Shown: positions 24,560 to 32,800, numbered from the stretch's first letter. The stretch is DNA of 41,065 bases from Nocardiopsis sp. NRRL B-16309 (GCF_001279585.1 NZ_LGEC01000097.1:1-41065); one strand, 5' to 3'. Numbers and translations are program-made. Notes: generated from the sequence alone by a model not told the origin.

Positions 24560-25900
24560 ATGCTCCGTCCCGATATCGGTACCCCAGCGTCCTACACCTT
24601 TCCCAAGCCCCGGCGCATCACCGTCGGAGGCGGCACCGTCGTCGCCATCGACGTGCCCGGTCAGCGTCTCGCGTCGCTGCGCCTGGTCCACCCCTACGGC
24701 GGTGCCGTCGAGCCGCTGGACGCCATGGGCGTCAGCTCCCTGACCAGCGAGGTGCTGGAGGACGGCCCCGACGGCAACAGCTCCCTGGCTCCCGCTCTGG
24801 AGCGCCACGGCGCCGAGTGGGTCTCGCGGGTCAACTGGGACGGGTTCATCACCGGCCTGGACGCCCCCGCCAACCGCCTGGGCGAGGCCGTGCGGCTGTT
24901 CGCCGACGCCGTGCGCCGCCCCGCGCTCACCGCCGACGACATCGTCCGCCGCCGCGACCAGCTCCTGGAGCGCTTCTGGCTGGAGGCGGCCTCCGCCTCC
25001 ACCCTGGCCATGCGCAGCCTGGGCGGCCAGCTCTTCACCGGCCGCTACGCCACGCCGCTGGCCGGCGGCCCGGTCAAGCTGGCCGAGGTCGCTCCCGAGA
25101 CCGTCGCTGCCTTCCACGCCGACTCCATCGCCTCCGTGGCCGGGACGCTCGTCGTCGTCGGCGACCTGAGCGGCGTCGACCTGGAGGACCTGGGCAAGAC
25201 CGTGTTCGGCGACGCGGCCGCCACGCCGGTGCGCGAGGTCGCCGCTCCCGCTCCGCCGCCCGGCGAGCTGCCGCGGGTCCTCATCGTGGACCGGCCCGGT
25301 TCGGTGCAGTCGGCCCTGGTCATCGCGCACCGCGCCCCGTCCCGCTCGCAGGTGGACCTGCCCCGGGCCGAGGGCATCAGCGAGGTGCTCGGCGGGCTGT
25401 TCACCTCCCGGCTCAACATGGAGCTGCGCGAGCGCCTCGGGTACACCTACGGGGCGGGCTCGCGGTTCGACCTGCGCCGCGACAGCGGGGTCTTCTTCGC
25501 CACCACGCAGGTGGAGGCGGACACCACCGCGCACTCGATCACCGCGTCCCTGGAGCAGATCGCCAAGCTGCGCTCCTCCGGCGTCACCGCCGAGGAGCTG
25601 GCCTCGGTGCGCGACTCCAACACGGTGGGCCTCCCGGTCAGCTACTCCACCGCGCGCGCCATGGCCTCCGCCCTGGTCGACATGGTGGTGCACGACCTGC
25701 CCGACGACTACGTGGACCGCCACCGCGCCGGGTACGAGGCGCTCACCGAGGAGAAGCTCAACAGCGCCGCGCAGGAGTACCTGCACCCCGAGGAGGCGGT
25801 CGTGGTGGTGGTCGGCGACGCCGAGCGCCTGAGCGGGCCGCTCGCCGACATCGGCGCCGGACCGGTCGAGGTCCGCAGCCCGGAGTCCCTGTGGTCCTGA
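24560..25900 (+). CDS. M16-family peptidase, non-catalytic partner subunit
   Basis: A 446-residue M16 homologue. The position of the zinc motif holds no HxxEH, so it cannot bind the metal. It retains the Arg/Tyr pair motif in the C-terminal half (LRERLGYTYGAGSRFD, about residues 290-305), which completes the active site of the catalytic subunit in M16B heterodimers. The end of the upstream gene and this one are separated by 85 bases and both are on the plus strand. The ATG at 24560 follows AAGAGCCACAGAG. The pairing with the upstream gene is strongly suggested but not proven. Confidence 0.9.
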   Translation: MLRPDIGTPASYTFPKPRRITVGGGTVVAIDVPGQRLASLRLVHPYGGAVEPLDAMGVSSLTSEVLEDGPDGNSSLAPALERHGAEWVSRVNWDGFITGLDAPANRLGEAVRLFADAVRRPALTADDIVRRRDQLLERFWLEAASASTLAMRSLGGQLFTGRYATPLAGGPVKLAEVAPETVAAFHADSIASVAGTLVVVGDLSGVDLEDLGKTVFGDAAATPVREVAAPAPPPGELPRVLIVDRPGSVQSALVIAHRAPSRSQVDLPRAEGISEVLGGLFTSRLNMELRERLGYTYGAGSRFDLRRDSGVFFATTQVEADTTAHSITASLEQIAKLRSSGVTAEELASVRDSNTVGLPVSYSTARAMASALVDMVVHDLPDDYVDRHRAGYEALTEEKLNSAAQEYLHPEEAVVVVVGDAERLSGPLADIGAGPVEVRSPESLWS

Positions 25901-26184
25901 ACCGCGGCCTGCCCCCGACGTGACCGGGGCGTGCGGGCTCCCGGAGCGCTGTGGCCGGGAGCCCGCACGGCACCGCTGTCGGGCCCTCTTTCCCCAGGTG
26001 GGCAAGGGAGGGTAAGGGAGAGGAAAGTCACTGCATACACAGGGTTTCGCCGGACATAACGAAAGCGAACCTATGTGCCAGTCTTATGGCAACTACCAAC
26101 GTGGGCCAGGCGTCCTGCTGGTATAACGAGTGATCCGTGCACCTACGTGGTGACAGCGACCGCAATGCTCCGCAGGAGGCCACC
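25901..26184. other. Intergenic region before the kinase gene
   Basis: About 280 bases. GCCCGCACG near 25929 and GGAGCCCGCACGG near 25960 are direct copies rather than a clear hairpin. The segment 26020-26110 is unusually AT-rich for this window and probably contains the kinase promoter; I could not fix -35 and -10 boxes with confidence. Confidence 0.35.
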
Positions 26185-26211
26185 ATGGCCGGTGAATGGA
26201 CCCGTGGATAA
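26185..26211 (+). CDS. Possible eight-residue leader peptide
   Basis: AGGAGG at 26174-26179 stands five bases before an ATG that opens MAGEWTRG and stops at TAA (26209-26211). The ribosome site is stronger than that of most genes here. It lies 77 bases upstream of the kinase start and could tune its translation. No attenuator hairpin is obvious, so this is tentative. Confidence 0.35.
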   Translation: MAGEWTRG

Positions 26212-26288
26212 CCGTGTCCTCCCTAGACAACCCCCACACCCGGCGGCCCGAGGCGTCGCCCGGCTCAGCACGCCCGGAAGGTGCCACC

Positions 26289-27524
26289 ATGGACGGCTCC
26301 GGAGCTGACGGCCGGCTGCTCAAGGGGCGCTACCAGCTCGTCTCGGAGATCGCCCGGGGCGGTGTCGGCACGGTATGGCGCGCCACCGACCTGGTCATCG
26401 ACCGCGAGGTCGCGGTCAAGGAGCTGCGGCTGCCAGCGGACCTGAGCCGCGCGGAGCGCGAGGCGCTGCTCCAGCGCACGACCCGCGAGGCCCGCGTCGC
26501 CGGCCGGCTCACCCACCCGAGCCTGGTCACCGTCCTGGACGTCGTGGACGAGGACGACCGGCCGTGGATCGTCATGGAGCTGGTGGAGGCCTCCACGCTG
26601 GAGGAGCTGCTCAGAGTGAGCCCGCTGCCCTACCAGAGGGTCGCCGAGATCGGCCTGCAGCTCATCGACGCCCTCAAGGTCGCGCACGCCGAGGGCATCG
26701 TGCACCGCGACGTCAAACCCGACAACGTGATGATCAGCCCGCAGGGGCGGGTCGTGCTCACCGACTTCGGGCTGGCGGCGTGGAACGGCGAGTCCGCGCT
26801 GAGCGAGTCCGGCCGCATCATCGGATCACCGGCCTACATCCCGCCCGAGCGCGCCAAGGCCGGGCCGGTCGGACCCGAGTCGGACCTGTGGTCGCTGGGC
26901 GCCACCCTGTACGCCGCGGTGGAGGGCCACCCGCCCTACGACCGCAAGGGCTACATCAAGATCCTGCGCCAGGAGCAGCTGGACGAGCCCGCGGAGGCCG
27001 CCAACGCCGGTCCGCTGGCGCCGGTGCTCGCGGGCCTGCTCAGAGTGGAGCCGGGCGAGCGGCTGACCGCGGAGAACGCCACCAAGATGCTGCGCATCGC
27101 CGCGCTGGCCCCGTGGGCACCCGAGACCAGCCCCGAGACGGCGGCCCAGGGCAAGGCCACCCCCGCCGAGCCGCGGCCGGGCGGAGCCGCGTCCCGGCCC
27201 GTGGGCAAGGGCGTGGACGCCGACGAGGACGTCGACGACGAGGCGGACGGGGACGGCGAGGTCCACGAGTCCGCGCGGGAACAGGCCAAGGAGCACTTCC
27301 GCGCCGGCGGCCGGGTCCTGGCCGAGTCGCTCAACGAGCGGCTGCGGCACAGCCCCGAGGCGATGAACTCGATCATGACGTCGATCCGCGAGTCCACGGA
27401 CACGCTCGGCCTGACCCACTCGGGCAGGCACGCCGAGCACAGCCTCCTTCCGGTGGTCGCCGCGGTGGTGCTCGGGGTGGCGGTGCTGCTGGCCATCGTG
27501 CTGTGGGCGCTGATGGGGCGCTGA
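26289..27524 (+). CDS. Membrane-anchored Ser/Thr protein kinase
   Basis: A 411-residue Hanks-type kinase. Glycine loop ARGGVGTVWRA (22-32), Lys44 in VAVKEL, catalytic loop HRDVKPDN (139-146) and DFG (159-161) are intact, so it should be active. Residues 280-345 are an acidic, Pro-rich linker. One transmembrane helix lies at about 385-408 (LLPVVAAVVLGVAVLLAIVL) and only three residues follow it, so there is no extracellular sensor such as PASTA. The ATG at 26289 has GGAAGG five to six bases upstream; an in-frame ATG at 26196 is less likely. Its substrate is unknown. Repeat cluster C begins right after its stop codon. Confidence 0.93.
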   Translation: MDGSGADGRLLKGRYQLVSEIARGGVGTVWRATDLVIDREVAVKELRLPADLSRAEREALLQRTTREARVAGRLTHPSLVTVLDVVDEDDRPWIVMELVEASTLEELLRVSPLPYQRVAEIGLQLIDALKVAHAEGIVHRDVKPDNVMISPQGRVVLTDFGLAAWNGESALSESGRIIGSPAYIPPERAKAGPVGPESDLWSLGATLYAAVEGHPPYDRKGYIKILRQEQLDEPAEAANAGPLAPVLAGLLRVEPGERLTAENATKMLRIAALAPWAPETSPETAAQGKATPAEPRPGGAASRPVGKGVDADEDVDDEADGDGEVHESAREQAKEHFRAGGRVLAESLNERLRHSPEAMNSIMTSIRESTDTLGLTHSGRHAEHSLLPVVAAVVLGVAVLLAIVLWALMGR

Positions 27525-27880
27525 TCGGCGCTGATCGGCGCTTCACGCCGGGTCCTTCGTCGTCGCTACTGCCTGTCCCGCCCGTCGCCCGCCACCACCC
27601 TCAACGGACGGCCTTCGGCCGCAGCCCTATTCCAGGCTCGCTGGCGGCAGAGACTCCTCCTGCAGGCACCGGCGCGCCGATCAGCCGTGCTTGCTTTGGG
27701 CCTCCGCTCGTTCCTCGCTTTGGCCCGGATCAACCCCCTGGGGCTGGAGCGGGCTGAACGGCCTACCCTTCACCCCCTGGGGTGCCGTAGGACCGCGCCT
27801 GCACCTTCAACCATCGTGGGGGCGGACTGCGACGCCCCGACGGATGCGTTCTCGGGGGCGGGTGGAACACGGCGAGGCGC
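27525..27880. repeat. Mosaic intergenic repeat cluster C
   Basis: Contains 27539-27575 (equal to 14380-14416), 27582-27610 (equal to 19449-19477), 27637-27678 (equal to 14425-14466) and 27685-27728, which matches the end of the 128-base module with one change. Module order differs from clusters A and B, so this is a mosaic. It starts within 15 bases of the kinase stop codon. I see no protein gene. Confidence 0.85.
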
Positions 27881-27913
27881 GCGGACCGGGTGGTTCGCGC
27901 GCCTCGTGCGACG

Positions 27914-27988
27914 TGGGGCCGGCGGGACTCGAACCCGCACTGTACAGCACCTAAAGCTGGCGTCTCCTGCCAATTGGACTACGGCCCC
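27914..27988 (-). tRNA. tRNA with UAG (Leu) anticodon and short variable loop
   Basis: On the minus strand 75 bases fold as a cloverleaf: acceptor GGGGCCG/CGGCCCC (seven perfect pairs), T arm GCGGG-TTCGAGT-CCCGC, and anticodon loop TTTAGGT with anticodon TAG at 27953-27951. The anticodon loop is identical to that of E. coli tRNA-Leu(UAG) as I recall it. The variable region is only five bases, whereas bacterial tRNA-Leu has a long variable arm. The D arm is also irregular, with GTC/GAC and a 12-base loop, and the anticodon stem ends in a C-T mismatch. CCA is not encoded. The gene follows bcp on the same strand after 63 bases. Confidence 0.8.
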
Positions 27989-28051
27989 GCCGGGGACCAC
28001 CATACCGTTCCCGGCAGCGGGCCGACTCGCCCGTACGGCCCGGATCCGGCC

Positions 28052-28534
28052 CTAGACGCCCAGTTCGCGCTTGATACGGTTGACGTGGCCGGTCGCCTTC
28101 ACGTTGTAGAAGGCCCGCTCGACCTTGCCGTCGGTGTCGACGACGATCGTGGAGCGGATGACGCCCTGGACGACCCGGCCGTAGTTCTTCTTCTCGCCGA
28201 AGGCGCCGTAGGCGCGCAGGGTCTCCTTGTCCGGGTCGCCGAGCAGGGTGAAGGTGAGGCCCTCCTTGTCCCGGAACTTGGCGAGCTTGTCCGTGGTGTC
28301 CGGGGAGATACCCAGGACGGTGAGTCCGGCGGAGTCGAAGTCGCGCAGGTTGTCGCGGAAGTCGCAGGCCTGCGTGGTGCAGCCGGGCGTCATGGCCGCC
28401 GGATAGAAGTACAGCACGACGCGCTTGCCGGTCTCGGCCAGGACCTGGCTGAGGGTCACCGGCTTGCCGTCGGCGTCGTCGAGGGTGAAGTCCGGCGCCG
28501 GGTCTCCGGTCTCCAGACGGATCGGGTCGCTCAC
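28052..28534 (-). CDS. bcp: Thioredoxin-dependent peroxiredoxin (Bcp/PrxQ)
   Basis: A 160-residue peroxiredoxin that reduces hydroperoxides. The peroxidatic Cys is in YFYPAAMTPGCTTQACDFRD, with a second Cys five residues later, the PrxQ arrangement. LGDPDKETLRAYGAFGEKK and STIVVDTDGKV complete the fold. The start is GTG at 28534 (MSDPIRLETGD); longer frames add residues with no family match. The tRNA lies downstream on the same strand. Divergent from the CDP-alcohol phosphatidyltransferase gene. Confidence 0.93.
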   Translation of the reverse strand: MSDPIRLETGDPAPDFTLDDADGKPVTLSQVLAETGKRVVLYFYPAAMTPGCTTQACDFRDNLRDFDSAGLTVLGISPDTTDKLAKFRDKEGLTFTLLGDPDKETLRAYGAFGEKKNYGRVVQGVIRSTIVVDTDGKVERAFYNVKATGHVNRIKRELGV

Positions 28535-28640
28535 GTGGTGTTCCGTTCCTCTAGGGGTCGTCCGTCCCTCAGAGTAGCCATCCCCTCGGACCACGTGCCC
28601 GTGGTCTGTTGCGATTCCGGTTCGGTTGGTTCTCGGGGGC

Positions 28641-28662
28641 GGTGACCAGCCCTCTGATCACC
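28641..28662. promoter_or_regulatory. 22-bp palindrome in the bcp/CDP-alcohol transferase region
   Basis: GGTGACCAG and CTGATCACC are inverted nine-base arms with one mismatch around CCCT. TTGACC follows at 28668-28673 and may be a -35 box for the plus-strand gene. Position and symmetry fit an operator, but no bound regulator can be named. Confidence 0.45.
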
Positions 28663-28755
28663 TATTGTTGACCGCACTCATGTTCTGGCTGCAGATGACC
28701 TCCAGCAGCAGGTTTCCGGAACACATCCGCTTCGCGTTGGGGAGTATTGGCGACG

Positions 28756-29850
28756 ATGCCTGGATTCACACTCGACGAGGTCAGGACCCGTACCCTCAAG
28801 GAGCGCGACTCCTGGTGGACGGTCTTCCTCGTGGACCCGATGGCGGTCCGGCTCGTGCGCGTGGTGGCGAACCGGACGTCGGTCACGCCCAACCAGCTCA
28901 CGGTGGCCGCGCTCTTCCTCGGGCTGGGCGCCGCGGTCTGCTTCGCGCTGGGCTACCGGCAGGCGCTCGCGCTGGGCGCGCTGCTCTACTTCCTGTGCTT
29001 CGTCGTGGACTGCGTGGACGGCAAGCTCGCGCGTCTCACCGGGTCCGAGACCCTCATCGGCGCGTGGATGGACTACGTCTCCGACCGCTTCCGGGTGCTG
29101 GTGTGCGCGGTGGCGCTGATGGGCGGGCAGTACGTGCTCGCCCAGGACGAGAACCCCGACTCCGCGCCCGTGGTCTACGTGTGGCTGGCTCTGGCCGTGG
29201 TCTTCGTCGACATGCTGCGCTACCTCAACGCGCTGCAGGTGTACAAGCTGCGGCGCGAGATGCGCTCGCACCTGGCCGCCGCCCTGGAGCGGGCGCGCGC
29301 CACGCTGTCGATGCTGGAGCCCGCGGACGGGGACCGGCCGATGAGCGACGGCGGCGAGCAGGCCGTCCTGCGCCACGGCATCGGCGTGTTGGAGCAGATC
29401 CTGCACAGCCAGAACGAGCGTGAGGCGCGCAACCACCGCGCGGCGGGCAAGCAGCCGGACCTGACCCTGCCCAAGGTGGACCTGCACCAGGAGTTCCGGA
29501 CGCGCTTCCCGTGGTACCAGCGGTTCTGGGGGGCGCTGAACGACCGCCGCATCCGCACGCACCTGGTCGGCGGCATCGAGTTCCAGATGGCGGTGTTCGT
29601 CGTCGCACCGCTGGCGATGGCGATCTTCGCGATGCCGTCGCTGGTCGGCTGGATCGCCGCGGTCACGGGCGTTTTGCTTCTCGCGTTCGAGATCGCCATC
29701 ATCTATAAACTGTGGTTGTCCACGCGGGACTTCTTCCGCGTGGTCGACGGAATCGACGGCGCGCTGAGGTTCTCCGGTCCGTCCGACGGCGCGGAGGACG
29801 AGGGCCGGGGCACCGGCTCGGACACGGGTTCCCAGACCACGATGCGCTGA
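28756..29850 (+). CDS. CDP-alcohol phosphatidyltransferase family protein
   Basis: A 364-residue membrane enzyme. The family signature is intact: DCVDGKLARLTG, then GAWMDYVSD (D-x2-DG-x2-AR-x8-G-x3-D-x3-D, about residues 79-104). It transfers a phospho-alkyl group from a CDP-alcohol to an acceptor alcohol in phospholipid synthesis; the acceptor is not identifiable. Hydrophobic segments occur at the N-terminal half and at about 280-330. A soluble insert of about 100 residues lies between them, and the C-terminus is Ser/Gly-rich. ATG 28756 is chosen; TTG 28747 is closer to GGGGAG but leaves only two bases of spacing. A DUF3618 gene follows after 16 bases. Confidence 0.85.
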   Translation: MPGFTLDEVRTRTLKERDSWWTVFLVDPMAVRLVRVVANRTSVTPNQLTVAALFLGLGAAVCFALGYRQALALGALLYFLCFVVDCVDGKLARLTGSETLIGAWMDYVSDRFRVLVCAVALMGGQYVLAQDENPDSAPVVYVWLALAVVFVDMLRYLNALQVYKLRREMRSHLAAALERARATLSMLEPADGDRPMSDGGEQAVLRHGIGVLEQILHSQNEREARNHRAAGKQPDLTLPKVDLHQEFRTRFPWYQRFWGALNDRRIRTHLVGGIEFQMAVFVVAPLAMAIFAMPSLVGWIAAVTGVLLLAFEIAIIYKLWLSTRDFFRVVDGIDGALRFSGPSDGAEDEGRGTGSDTGSQTTMR

Positions 29851-29866
29851 TGGAGAGAGGGTGCCC

Positions 29867-30262
29867 ATGACGGGAAGCGACACCGAACCGCGCCAGACCC
29901 CGGCCGAGGTCCAGGCCGAGATCGACCGCGAGCAGCGGCGACTGGCCGAGACCCTGGACGAGCTCGGCGAGCAGGCCCGCCCCGCCAACATCGCGCGTCG
30001 GCAGGTCGCCAAGGCCAAGCGGCGGGGAACCCGTCTGGTGGACGAGGCACGCGCCCTGGTGGTCGGCGGCACCGTGCGGGTCGAGAGCCACCTCGTGGAA
30101 CCCGAGGAGGGCAGCATCCGCCTCAAGGGCGACGACGAGGTCGTGACCACCTACGAGTCCCGCGGCCGGATGTCCACCGAGGCCATGCTGCTGGCTGCCG
30201 GACTCGGCGCGATCGTCACCGCCGGCGTGGTCGCCTGGGCGGTCCGCCGCAGGCGCGGCTAG
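29867..30262 (+). CDS. DUF3618 membrane protein
   Basis: A 131-residue protein. The N-terminal motif TPAEVQAEIDREQRRLAETL followed by DELGEQARP is the DUF3618 signature. One transmembrane helix lies near the C-terminus (about 104-124, MLLAAGLGAIVTAGVVAWAV), ending in an Arg-rich tail that would stay in the cytoplasm. The ATG at 29867 has GGAGAGAGG five to six bases upstream. The gene is 16 bases after the phospholipid enzyme, so they are probably co-transcribed. The function of the family is unknown. Confidence 0.8.
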   Translation: MTGSDTEPRQTPAEVQAEIDREQRRLAETLDELGEQARPANIARRQVAKAKRRGTRLVDEARALVVGGTVRVESHLVEPEEGSIRLKGDDEVVTTYESRGRMSTEAMLLAAGLGAIVTAGVVAWAVRRRRG

Positions 30263-30274
30263 AACATCGGTCGA

Positions 30275-30299
30275 GGGGCCCGTGCGGCGCACGGGCCCC
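30275..30299 (+). terminator. Hairpin after the DUF3618 gene
   Basis: GGGGCCCGTGC and GCACGGGCCCC form an 11-pair stem around a GGC loop, 13 bases after the stop codon. It lacks a T-run but is a strong stem between convergent genes, so it could serve both directions. Confidence 0.75.
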
Positions 30300-30454
30300 C
30301 TTCGTGTGCGCCCGGTGAAAAACCGTTGTCGGGCGGTCGCGCACCCCTTCACGCTGTTCCGGCGCTATCCGGGACTGCGGCGCGACCGGAACGGGGTGTA
30401 CCGGTTCCCGCCGGACCGGCCGCAGGTCCCGCTCATGTACTCGCTCCGGGCGCG

Positions 30455-31684
30455 TCAGAGGAACGTTCGGCCCTCGCCGCGGTAGGTGGGGGCGGCTCCG
30501 AGGTAGGCGCCGGTGTCGGAGTCGACCAGGTGGAGGGTGTCGAAGCGCTCGCACAGCTCTCCGGCCTTGGCGTGGCGCATCCACACGCGGTCGCCGATGC
30601 GGAGCCGGTCGGCGGCGGCGCCCAGCAGGGGGGTCTGGACCTCTCCGGCGCCCTCGTTGGCGGTCAGGGACAGCCCTTCGGGCAGGTACGGCAGGGGCGC
30701 CCGGAACCGGTCGGCCGGGCCCGAGGCGGGGTAGCCGCCGCCGAGCACCGTGGCCGCGCCGCGGGCGGGGCGGCGCACGACGGGCAGCGCGAAGAGCGCG
30801 GCCGGGCGCCCGTGGAAGGACCGGTAGTGGTCGAACAGGTGCGGGTGGAAGAGGCCGGACCCGGCGGCGAGTTCGGTGACGGCCCGCTCCCGGCCGGTGG
30901 TGTGCAGGCTGCCGGTGCCGCCGCCGTTGACGAAGCGCAGGTCGGCCACCGCGCGCACGGCCCGGACGATCGCGGCGCGGCGGCGGGCCAGTTCGATCGC
31001 GGAGCGGCGCTGGATACCGCGTAGCAGGCGGCCGTAGAGGGGCCGTCCGGGCGGGGCGTCGCCGACGCCGGCGATCTGGCCCTCGTAGGCCATGATGCCG
31101 TCGAGGACCAGTTCCGGGCGGCGTCGGACGGCCAGGGCGAGCGCGGCGGCCTGTTCGGGCGTGCGCACGGGGGAGCGGTAGCTGCCGATGCGCGCGGCGG
31201 AGCCGAACGGCTGCCAGCTGGTGTCGATGTCCAGGCACACCCTGATGCGCGGGGGCTCCGGGGTGTCGGCCGCGGCCTCGGCGACGGCGGAGGCGATCAG
31301 GTCCAGGTGGGCGGTGTCGTCCACCATCAGGGTGACGACCCGGGCGGCCCAGGGGTCTCGGGCGAGCCGGGCCAGGGCGTGGCGGTCGGCGGTGGGGTAG
31401 GCGACGAGGATGTCCCGGGCCAGGGGATCGTCCGGGCCGCCGGAGGCGAGCCAGAGTGCCTCGGGGAGGGTGAAGGCCATGATCCCCGCGTAGCCGGGCA
31501 GCTCCAGCGCGGTGCGGAGCAGATCGCGGCTGCGCACCGACTTGCTGGCGATGCGGACGGGGCGGCCGTGCGCGCGCCGGGTGAGGTCGGCGGCGTTGGC
31601 GCGCAGCGCCGCCAGGTCGACCATGGCGAAGGGGGGTTCCAGATCGCGTGTGGCGGCGTCGTAGGTCTCGCGCAGGCGTGTCAT
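30455..31684 (-). CDS. Alanine-racemase-fold PLP enzyme (amino acid deaminase/aldolase-like)
   Basis: A 409-residue fold-type III PLP protein. The PLP lysine is likely in RIASKSVRSRDLLR (about residues 44-57), followed by TIM-barrel repeats, NGGGTGSLHTTG and a C-terminal beta domain with GDRVWMRHAKAGELCERF. This resembles D-threonine aldolase or D-serine deaminase-like proteins annotated as amino acid deaminase/aldolase. The substrate is unknown. The ATG at 31684 gives MTRLRETYDAA; there is no good ribosome site, so the start is less certain. It is divergent from purU. Confidence 0.82.
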   Translation of the reverse strand: MTRLRETYDAATRDLEPPFAMVDLAALRANAADLTRRAHGRPVRIASKSVRSRDLLRTALELPGYAGIMAFTLPEALWLASGGPDDPLARDILVAYPTADRHALARLARDPWAARVVTLMVDDTAHLDLIASAVAEAAADTPEPPRIRVCLDIDTSWQPFGSAARIGSYRSPVRTPEQAAALALAVRRRPELVLDGIMAYEGQIAGVGDAPPGRPLYGRLLRGIQRRSAIELARRRAAIVRAVRAVADLRFVNGGGTGSLHTTGRERAVTELAAGSGLFHPHLFDHYRSFHGRPAALFALPVVRRPARGAATVLGGGYPASGPADRFRAPLPYLPEGLSLTANEGAGEVQTPLLGAAADRLRIGDRVWMRHAKAGELCERFDTLHLVDSDTGAYLGAAPTYRGEGRTFL

Positions 31685-31703
31685 GCCACGAGGATGCCAG
31701 AAC

Positions 31704-31718
31704 ATGAATGTCTTTCAT
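31704..31718. promoter_or_regulatory. Palindrome ATGAA-TGTCT-TTCAT
   Basis: Five-base inverted arms (31704-31708 and 31714-31718) lie 19 bases upstream of the minus-strand start at 31684, in AT-rich sequence between two divergent genes. It could be an operator; no regulator is adjacent. Confidence 0.35.
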
Positions 31719-31877
31719 ATTGTCCGGGGCGCACGAATTCATGACGGGGGACGAGCGCGGGACGGGCGCCTCGGCGGGCACGGCGGCGCGGGATCGGGCC
31801 CCGCGGTTTGCGCGGGGTCGCTACCCTGGGAGGTCACGGCTGATCAGCCGGTTCGATCCCAGGAGTGGAACCCTTCC

Positions 31878-32765
31878 ATGAGTGAGCGCGAGTACATTCT
31901 GACCCTTTCGTGCCCCGACAGCCGGGGCATCGTCGCGGCGGTGGCCAACCTGCTGTCCGACCACGGTTGCAACATCACCGAGAGTCAGCAGTACGGCGAC
32001 CACTACACCGGTCGGTTCTTCCTGCGGATGCAGTTCCTCGCCGAGCGCGGGGAGGACGGCGTGGTGGGCGAGGACGTCCTGCGGGGCGCGTTCGCCGCTC
32101 TGGCGGGGGACTTCGGCGCGGGGTCCGGCGACCCGGTCGTGGAGTGGAGCCTGCAGCCGACCGACGCGCGCCCGCGCATGATCGTGATGGTGTCCAAGTT
32201 CGGACACTGCCTCAACGACCTGCTCTACCGCCAGCGCAGCGGCCTGCTCGACGTCGACATCGCGGCCGTGGTCTCCAACCACCCGGACCTGGAGTTCCTG
32301 GCCTCCTCCTACGGTGTGGACTTCCACCACCTGCCGGTCAACGCCCAGACCAAGCTGGAGCAGGAGGCGCGGCTGCTGGAGCTGGTCGACTCCTACGACG
32401 TGGACCTCATCGTGCTGGCCCGGTACATGCAGGTGCTCTCGGAGCAGCTGTGCACCAAGATGTCCGGCCGGATCATCAACATCCACCACTCGTTCCTGCC
32501 GAGCTTCAAGGGCGCTCGCCCCTACCACCAGGCGCACGCGCGCGGTGTCAAGCTCATCGGCGCGACCGCCCACTACGTCACCGCCGACCTCGACGAGGGG
32601 CCGATCATCGAGCAGGAGGTGTCCCGCGTGGCCCACACCGACAGTCCGGAGCGGCTGACGGCGATCGGTCGGGACCTGGAGTCGGTGGCGCTGGCGCGGG
32701 CGGTGAACTGGCACGCGCAGCGGCGTGTCCTCATGAACGGCGAGAAGACCGTCATCTTCGGCTGA
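31878..32765 (+). CDS. purU: Formyltetrahydrofolate deformylase
   Basis: A 295-residue enzyme that hydrolyses 10-formyl-THF to THF and formate, balancing one-carbon pools. An ACT domain opens the protein (ILTLSCPDSRGIVAAVANLL, about residues 7-26). The formyltransferase fold follows, with the catalytic Asn-His in IINIHHSFLPSFKGA and the Asp in TADLDEGPIIEQ. The length is normal. The ATG at 31878 has AGGAGTGG about ten bases upstream. A strong terminator follows. The one-carbon link to glyA and sdaA near the right edge is thematic, not physical. Confidence 0.95.
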   Translation: MSEREYILTLSCPDSRGIVAAVANLLSDHGCNITESQQYGDHYTGRFFLRMQFLAERGEDGVVGEDVLRGAFAALAGDFGAGSGDPVVEWSLQPTDARPRMIVMVSKFGHCLNDLLYRQRSGLLDVDIAAVVSNHPDLEFLASSYGVDFHHLPVNAQTKLEQEARLLELVDSYDVDLIVLARYMQVLSEQLCTKMSGRIINIHHSFLPSFKGARPYHQAHARGVKLIGATAHYVTADLDEGPIIEQEVSRVAHTDSPERLTAIGRDLESVALARAVNWHAQRRVLMNGEKTVIFG

Positions 32766-32800
32766 CCCGCCGGGATCGGGAACTTTTTTTCGGACACATC

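Noticed and set aside
26281..26291. Eukaryotic-like GCCACCATGG context at the kinase start
   Set aside because: Chance in GC-rich sequence; the bacterial ribosome site GGAAGG upstream explains the start.
30300..30454. Plus-strand frame reading FRRYPGLRRDRNGVYRFPPD
   Set aside because: Interesting composition but no ribosome site, it lies after a terminator, and it ends inside the convergent gene; not supported as a gene.
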